In this document: positions 60,643 through 64,000 of the stretch, in pieces
Position numbering within the stretch: position 1 is the stretch's first letter
Layout: the number at the start of each line of letters is the position of its first letter
Assembly (NCBI GenBank): GCA_029262235.1
Contig: JAJCZU010000002.1
Span: 434,001-498,000 of the forward strand
Origin: Candidatus Eiseniibacteriota bacterium
GTDB taxonomy: Bacteria > Orphanbacterota > Orphanbacteria > Orphanbacterales > Orphanbacteraceae
Length of the DNA: 64,000 nt
Direction: 5' to 3'
The notes under the pieces: generated by a model
What the model saw: only the letters and a program-made list of their open reading frames with translations
Told to the model about the DNA's origin: nothing
The model's database searches: none
Position numbers and translations under genes: made by a program

Positions 60643-62019
60643 ATGTCTGGTGGCAACTTCAGGGAACGTGCTCTTCTCCTTCTGCTGACGCTCATTCTGG
60701 GCACGGCAACTTCCGCATACTCTGCAACCGAGCTCGAACGCATTCGCTTCTGGACGGCTCCCGATCACACCCGGATCGTGATCGATGTCAGCGGGCAATC
60801 GTCCTTCACCCATCGTGTTCTCGGCGACCCGCACCGGATCGCGATCGACGTCGATCGCGCGCGCTTCAAGACGGGGACGAGCAAGATCATCGTGAACGAC
60901 GGCGTCGTGGACGCGATCCGGATGAACGAACTGCGATCGGGTAAGGCCCAGGTCGTACTCGACGTGTGGAAACGTCCCCGCTATCAGATATTCGCTCTGG
61001 ATCCCGTCCAGGGAAAGCCGCACCGCATCGTCATCGACGTCTATCGGGATGACGGGCAGCGGGCGCCCCCTCCGCAGCCGAAACCGGCCGCGGTCGAGGA
61101 GAGCACGCAGCCCGCGACCACATCCGTGACCGAGGGCGGTCAGTCAGAGACAGCGCCCGCAGAGCCGGTCGCCGAGAGGCCGTTCGTGAAGAAGATCACG
61201 CGGGTCGTGATCGACGCGGGGCATGGCGGGGAGGACCCGGGGGCGAAGGGGCTATACGGGCTGCGCGAGAAGGAACTGACGCTCGACGTCGCGCGCCGGC
61301 TCGCGAGGAGGATCGACCGCCATCCGGATATGGAAGCGGTGCTGACGCGCGATGGCGACTACTTCCTGTCGCTCGGACAGCGGTCGGCGCTCGCGCGGAA
61401 AGAACGCGGCGACATCTTTATCTCCATTCATGCGAACGCGGCCCGCTCTCGCAGCGCCAGCGGATTCGAACTGTTCTTTCTCTCGCTCCGCGGGTCGTCG
61501 GACAAGATGGCGCGCGAACTGGCGGACAAGGAAAACGCGGCTGACCTGATCGGGGGGATCGAGCCGACAGAAGACGAAGTGCTTTCGATCGTCTTCGACT
61601 ATCTTCAGGAAGAGGGGATGCAGAAAAGCGCGGTTCTTGCCGAGTCGATCTACAAGCGTTTTCAGCGGGACGACTCGATCCGCCTCCGGAACGTGCGGCA
61701 GGCAGGGTTCGCCGTACTGAAGACGGTCGAGGTCCCGTCGGTTCTGGTCGAGCTCGGGTTCATCAGCAATCACGCCGAGGCGAAGCGTCTCAAATCCGAG
61801 GATTACCGGGACAAGCTGTCGCGCCTGCTCTTCGAAGCGATTGAGCAGTATTGTCAGCGTGTCGGCGGGAACGGAACGCGGTATCATGTCGTCAAGGATG
61901 GGGAGACCCCCTGGAGCATCGCCGAGCGCTACTCGCGCACGGTGAAGGATCTCATGCTGGCGAACAATCTTGCGCCCGACGCGGTTCTTCGCGTGGGGCA
62001 GAAACTGAGGGTCCCTTGA
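60643..62019 (+). CDS. N-acetylmuramoyl-L-alanine amidase with AMIN and LysM domains
   Basis: 458 residues from ATG 60643 (TTG 60622 lacks a ribosome site). Signal peptide, an AMIN domain (about 28-130: RIRFWTAPDHTRIVIDVSG), a linker, amidase_3 with zinc ligands in VIDAGHGGEDPGA, LREKELTLDVA and ISIHANA plus the catalytic Glu in VLVELGFISN, and a C-terminal LysM (YHVVKDGETPWSIAERYS). AmiC/AmiB layout with added LysM. It cleaves the bond between muramic acid and the stem peptide at the septum. The helix typically blocking the active site is present between the last motifs, suggesting need for an activator such as the neighbouring M23/EnvC-like protein. Confidence 0.92.
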   Translation: MSGGNFRERALLLLLTLILGTATSAYSATELERIRFWTAPDHTRIVIDVSGQSSFTHRVLGDPHRIAIDVDRARFKTGTSKIIVNDGVVDAIRMNELRSGKAQVVLDVWKRPRYQIFALDPVQGKPHRIVIDVYRDDGQRAPPPQPKPAAVEESTQPATTSVTEGGQSETAPAEPVAERPFVKKITRVVIDAGHGGEDPGAKGLYGLREKELTLDVARRLARRIDRHPDMEAVLTRDGDYFLSLGQRSALARKERGDIFISIHANAARSRSASGFELFFLSLRGSSDKMARELADKENAADLIGGIEPTEDEVLSIVFDYLQEEGMQKSAVLAESIYKRFQRDDSIRLRNVRQAGFAVLKTVEVPSVLVELGFISNHAEAKRLKSEDYRDKLSRLLFEAIEQYCQRVGGNGTRYHVVKDGETPWSIAERYSRTVKDLMLANNLAPDAVLRVGQKLRVP

Positions 62020-63095
62020 GCATCACGACGCCCGCAGGCCTGACGCGTTCCTGGAAGGACGGCGACACGTCCTGCTCCATCGCGCTCTGCTCGGGCGGCG
62101 AGATTCTCGGCCTCGATCAGTGCACGGACAGGTTCGTTCGCTTCGCCCGCGACAATGACTGGGAAGTCGTGCCGGTCGAAGCGAAGGGGCTCGACCGAAA
62201 CGCGCTGCGCGACGCGCTGGCGCAGGTCTCGCTTTTTGCCGTACAGCGCATGTTCGTTCTGCGCGGAATCCCGCCCACCGACGTCATGGAAGAGATCGTC
62301 GACATCGTAGTCGCCGCTCCCGACCTCGTACTCGTGATCCGTCACGACGGCAATGTCGACAAGCGACTGCGCTGGGTCAAGAAGCTGAAGAAGTCGGGAG
62401 CCGTCTTTTCTTTCGAAACGATCCAGGAACGCGATATGCCCGATCGGATTTCCGGTCTCGCGGAATCCATGAAGCTCAAAGTATCGTTTCCCGCGGTGCG
62501 GGCGCTCGCCGCCCGCGTCGGGACGGATCTTGCAGGCGCGAAGAACGAACTCGAAAAGCTTTCGCTCTATCTGCATCCCGCGCGCTCGATCTCACTCGAG
62601 GACGTGGAAGCCCTGGTGGGCCGTTCGCGCGAAACGATTCTCTATGAAATCACGGAAGGCATTCGCATGCGCGACGCGGAACGTGCGCTTTCCGACCTCG
62701 GAGATCTGCTGAAGCAGGGAACGGGAGCGGGGGGAATTCTCGCGCTCATTGCGCGGGAAGTGCGCTTCCTGATTCAGGCCCAGGATCTGCTCCGCAAGGA
62801 ACCGCGCGTGCAGAAGATGCTGCAGAACTATCAGCAGTTCGGGACGTTCCTGCGAACGGGCCTCGATCCCTCGTGGAAATCGCGCTACGGAGAGGGGCGC
62901 GAAAACGTGTTCCGTCAGCATCCGTACGTGCTTTTCCTGCGCATGCAGCAGGCGAAAGACTTCCCGTCTACCAAGCTGCGCCGCATTCTCGCGTCGCTCG
63001 GGCGCGCGGACCGGTCGATCAAGTGGGGCCTCGGCCGCGCCGAGACCGTGCTCTACGCAACGGTCGCCTCGGCTGCGGGAGGGAAGACCACATGA
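62016..63095 (+). CDS. holA: DNA polymerase III delta subunit
   Basis: 359 residues from TTG 62016, overlapping the amidase stop and with GAGG in front. The order of domains fits HolA: an N-terminal clamp-contact domain (SIALCSGGEILGLDQC; VSLFAVQRMFVLRGIP), a middle AAA-like lid (LVLVIRHDGNVDKRLRWVKKLKKSG, KLKVSFPAVRALAARVGTDLAGAKNELEKLSLY) and the C-terminal collar (RETILYEITEGIRMRDAERALSDLGDLL). It opens the sliding clamp during loading. Immediately followed by delta-prime. Delta subunits diverge strongly, but LEKLSLY and its environment are typical. Confidence 0.88.
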   Translation: MSITTPAGLTRSWKDGDTSCSIALCSGGEILGLDQCTDRFVRFARDNDWEVVPVEAKGLDRNALRDALAQVSLFAVQRMFVLRGIPPTDVMEEIVDIVVAAPDLVLVIRHDGNVDKRLRWVKKLKKSGAVFSFETIQERDMPDRISGLAESMKLKVSFPAVRALAARVGTDLAGAKNELEKLSLYLHPARSISLEDVEALVGRSRETILYEITEGIRMRDAERALSDLGDLLKQGTGAGGILALIAREVRFLIQAQDLLRKEPRVQKMLQNYQQFGTFLRTGLDPSWKSRYGEGRENVFRQHPYVLFLRMQQAKDFPSTKLRRILASLGRADRSIKWGLGRAETVLYATVASAAGGKTT

Positions 63096-64000
63096 ATCGC
63101 GAGGCGGCCGTACATTCCGTAAGGCGTCGCGTGGAACGGGGCACCATGCCCCATGCGATGCTGATCACGGGTACGCGGGGAATGGGCAAGCGCTTTCTCG
63201 CGGACGACATCGTGAAGGTCCTGCTCGGCGACGGGCCGGAAGTGCGCGAGCATCGCTCTCTCGATCTTCTGGTGCTGAAGCCCGTGGACGCTCCGAACTG
63301 GGTGGCGCTCGACGGGCCGGAGGGCCCCGGCCTTCTCTCCGCATACGACGAACTCGTCGAGGCCGGATTTCTGGTGGCGGGCGTGAAAGAGCTCGCCGGG
63401 CGGAAGCTCGCGCCGGTCTATCTCGACCCGCAGCAGCTCTACAGAAAGATGCAGGGGAAGGATCGCGTGGACCGCGCCACTTACGAAAAGAAGCTGGAGA
63501 AGTCCGGGATTTCGACCGAGGCGCGCGCGGCGCTTCACGCGATCGTCACGAAACCGATCTCGGACACCTGGTACAAGAGGACCGTGAGCATCGACCAGAT
63601 GCGCGGGGAAGGGAACGCGGCCATGGGAACGGAAGGCGTGCTTTCGTTCCTGTCGAAACGCCCGGCCGGCGGAAGGCACAAGGTCGTCGTGATCGAGGAA
63701 GCGGAGCGCATGACAGAGGACGCGCAGAACGCCCTTCTCAAAACGCTCGAAGAACCGCCCGCACAGTCGTTCCTGATTCTTACGGTCACCGATCGTTCCC
63801 GGCTTCTCGACACGATTCATTCCCGGTGCGAGGAGATTCGCCTGCAGCCGCTCGGCCGCGCGGAAACGGACGCCGCCATGCGCGAATACTTCGCGGACTG
63901 GGAATCGATGGACCGGGAAACGTTTCTCGATCATGCCGAAGGGGTGCCGGGCCGCGCCGCGCTGCTCGAACCCGATGCCTATCGTGAGGTGCGCCGCGAG
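63092..64000 (+). CDS. holB: DNA polymerase III delta-prime subunit, 3' end beyond window
   Basis: 303 codons to the window edge, ATGA overlap with holA. P-loop MLITGTRGMGKRFLADDI is degenerate (Arg after GK), as is normal for the non-hydrolysing delta-prime; VVVIEEAERMTEDAQNALLKTLEEPPAQSFLILTV and the sensor SRCEEIRLQPL are typical. The cysteine cluster (zinc) of many delta-prime proteins is absent: between the P-loop and SIDQMR there are about 130 residues with no such motif. It acts as the stator of the clamp loader. Order holA-holB directly adjacent is uncommon and compact. Confidence 0.88.
   Translation, partial: MNREAAVHSVRRRVERGTMPHAMLITGTRGMGKRFLADDIVKVLLGDGPEVREHRSLDLLVLKPVDAPNWVALDGPEGPGLLSAYDELVEAGFLVAGVKELAGRKLAPVYLDPQQLYRKMQGKDRVDRATYEKKLEKSGISTEARAALHAIVTKPISDTWYKRTVSIDQMRGEGNAAMGTEGVLSFLSKRPAGGRHKVVVIEEAERMTEDAQNALLKTLEEPPAQSFLILTVTDRSRLLDTIHSRCEEIRLQPLGRAETDAAMREYFADWESMDRETFLDHAEGVPGRAALLEPDAYREVRRE

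Overview
The window is high-GC bacterial chromosomal DNA with dense gene packing, many 4-nt ATGA/GTGA overlaps, and frequent GTG and TTG starts. It comes from a diderm: there are outer-membrane barrels, LpxH, lipoproteins and BamA-like proteins. A PorV/PorQ-like barrel, a large secreted protein with a C-terminal type IX-like sorting domain and a BNR-repeat surface protein point to the FCB superphylum, most likely one of its deep uncultured lineages; this assignment is inference. There is no CRISPR array, insertion sequence or rRNA. One tRNA (initiator Met) is present.

Layout. 1-8.7 kb: end of a BNR-repeat surface protein, KorAB 2-oxoacid:ferredoxin oxidoreductase, a thioredoxin-fold lipoprotein, two tandem paralogous exported proteins, and two glycosyltransferases. 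8.9-14.4 kb: Omp85 barrel, DUF4390-like protein, NtrY-like kinase, NtrX-like sigma-54 activator and a small barrel in one operon. 14.4-15.5 kb: NAD-type isocitrate dehydrogenase. 15.5-26.3 kb: a divergent locus with four ATP-grasp ligases, two alpha/beta-hydrolase esterases, an S51/cyanophycinase-like protein, glycogen branching enzyme and a SPOUT RNA methylase; its two arms share interleaved promoters. 26.4-27.5 kb: a lipoprotein behind a sigma-54 promoter with upstream palindromes. 27.5-33.8 kb: a tightly overlapped ACP / acyl-adenylating enzyme / SDR / hexapeptide acyltransferase / glycosyltransferase / flippase / deacetylase operon. 33.8-40.1 kb: GT39-like membrane protein, initiator tRNA, hybrid kinase, FtsB-like protein and enolase. 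40.2-42.7 kb: ECF sigma factor, membrane partner and a beta-helix membrane protein. 42.7-49.0 kb (minus strand): RlmN, NtrY-like, NtrX-like, Omp85 barrel and DUF4390-like protein, a second version of the 8.9-13.7 kb gene set. 49.1-52.0 kb: ArsR-type regulator, orphan sigma-54 activator, then a palindrome, a near-consensus sigma-54 promoter and an FN3 lipoprotein. 52.0-56.6 kb: structured RNA element, inactive-looking M6-peptidase-like secreted protein, PorV-like barrel. 56.6-64 kb: LpxH, a coiled-coil protein, HtrA protease, M23 peptidase, AMIN/amidase_3/LysM amidase, and DNA polymerase III delta and delta-prime.

How it fits together. Envelope biogenesis dominates: surface glycans, lipoproteins, barrels, peptidoglycan hydrolases and the regulators that watch them. 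Three NtrC-family activators and two good sigma-54 promoters, both in front of lipoprotein genes, suggest that part of the surface is under sigma-54 control. The best candidate for an undescribed system is the divergent ATP-grasp/esterase/S51 locus at 15.5-26.3 kb. The second is the duplicated Omp85-DUF4390-NtrYX gene set, one copy of which carries a glycogen-binding-like domain where a POTRA would be expected. Function is inferred from motifs read by eye; no database search was run.
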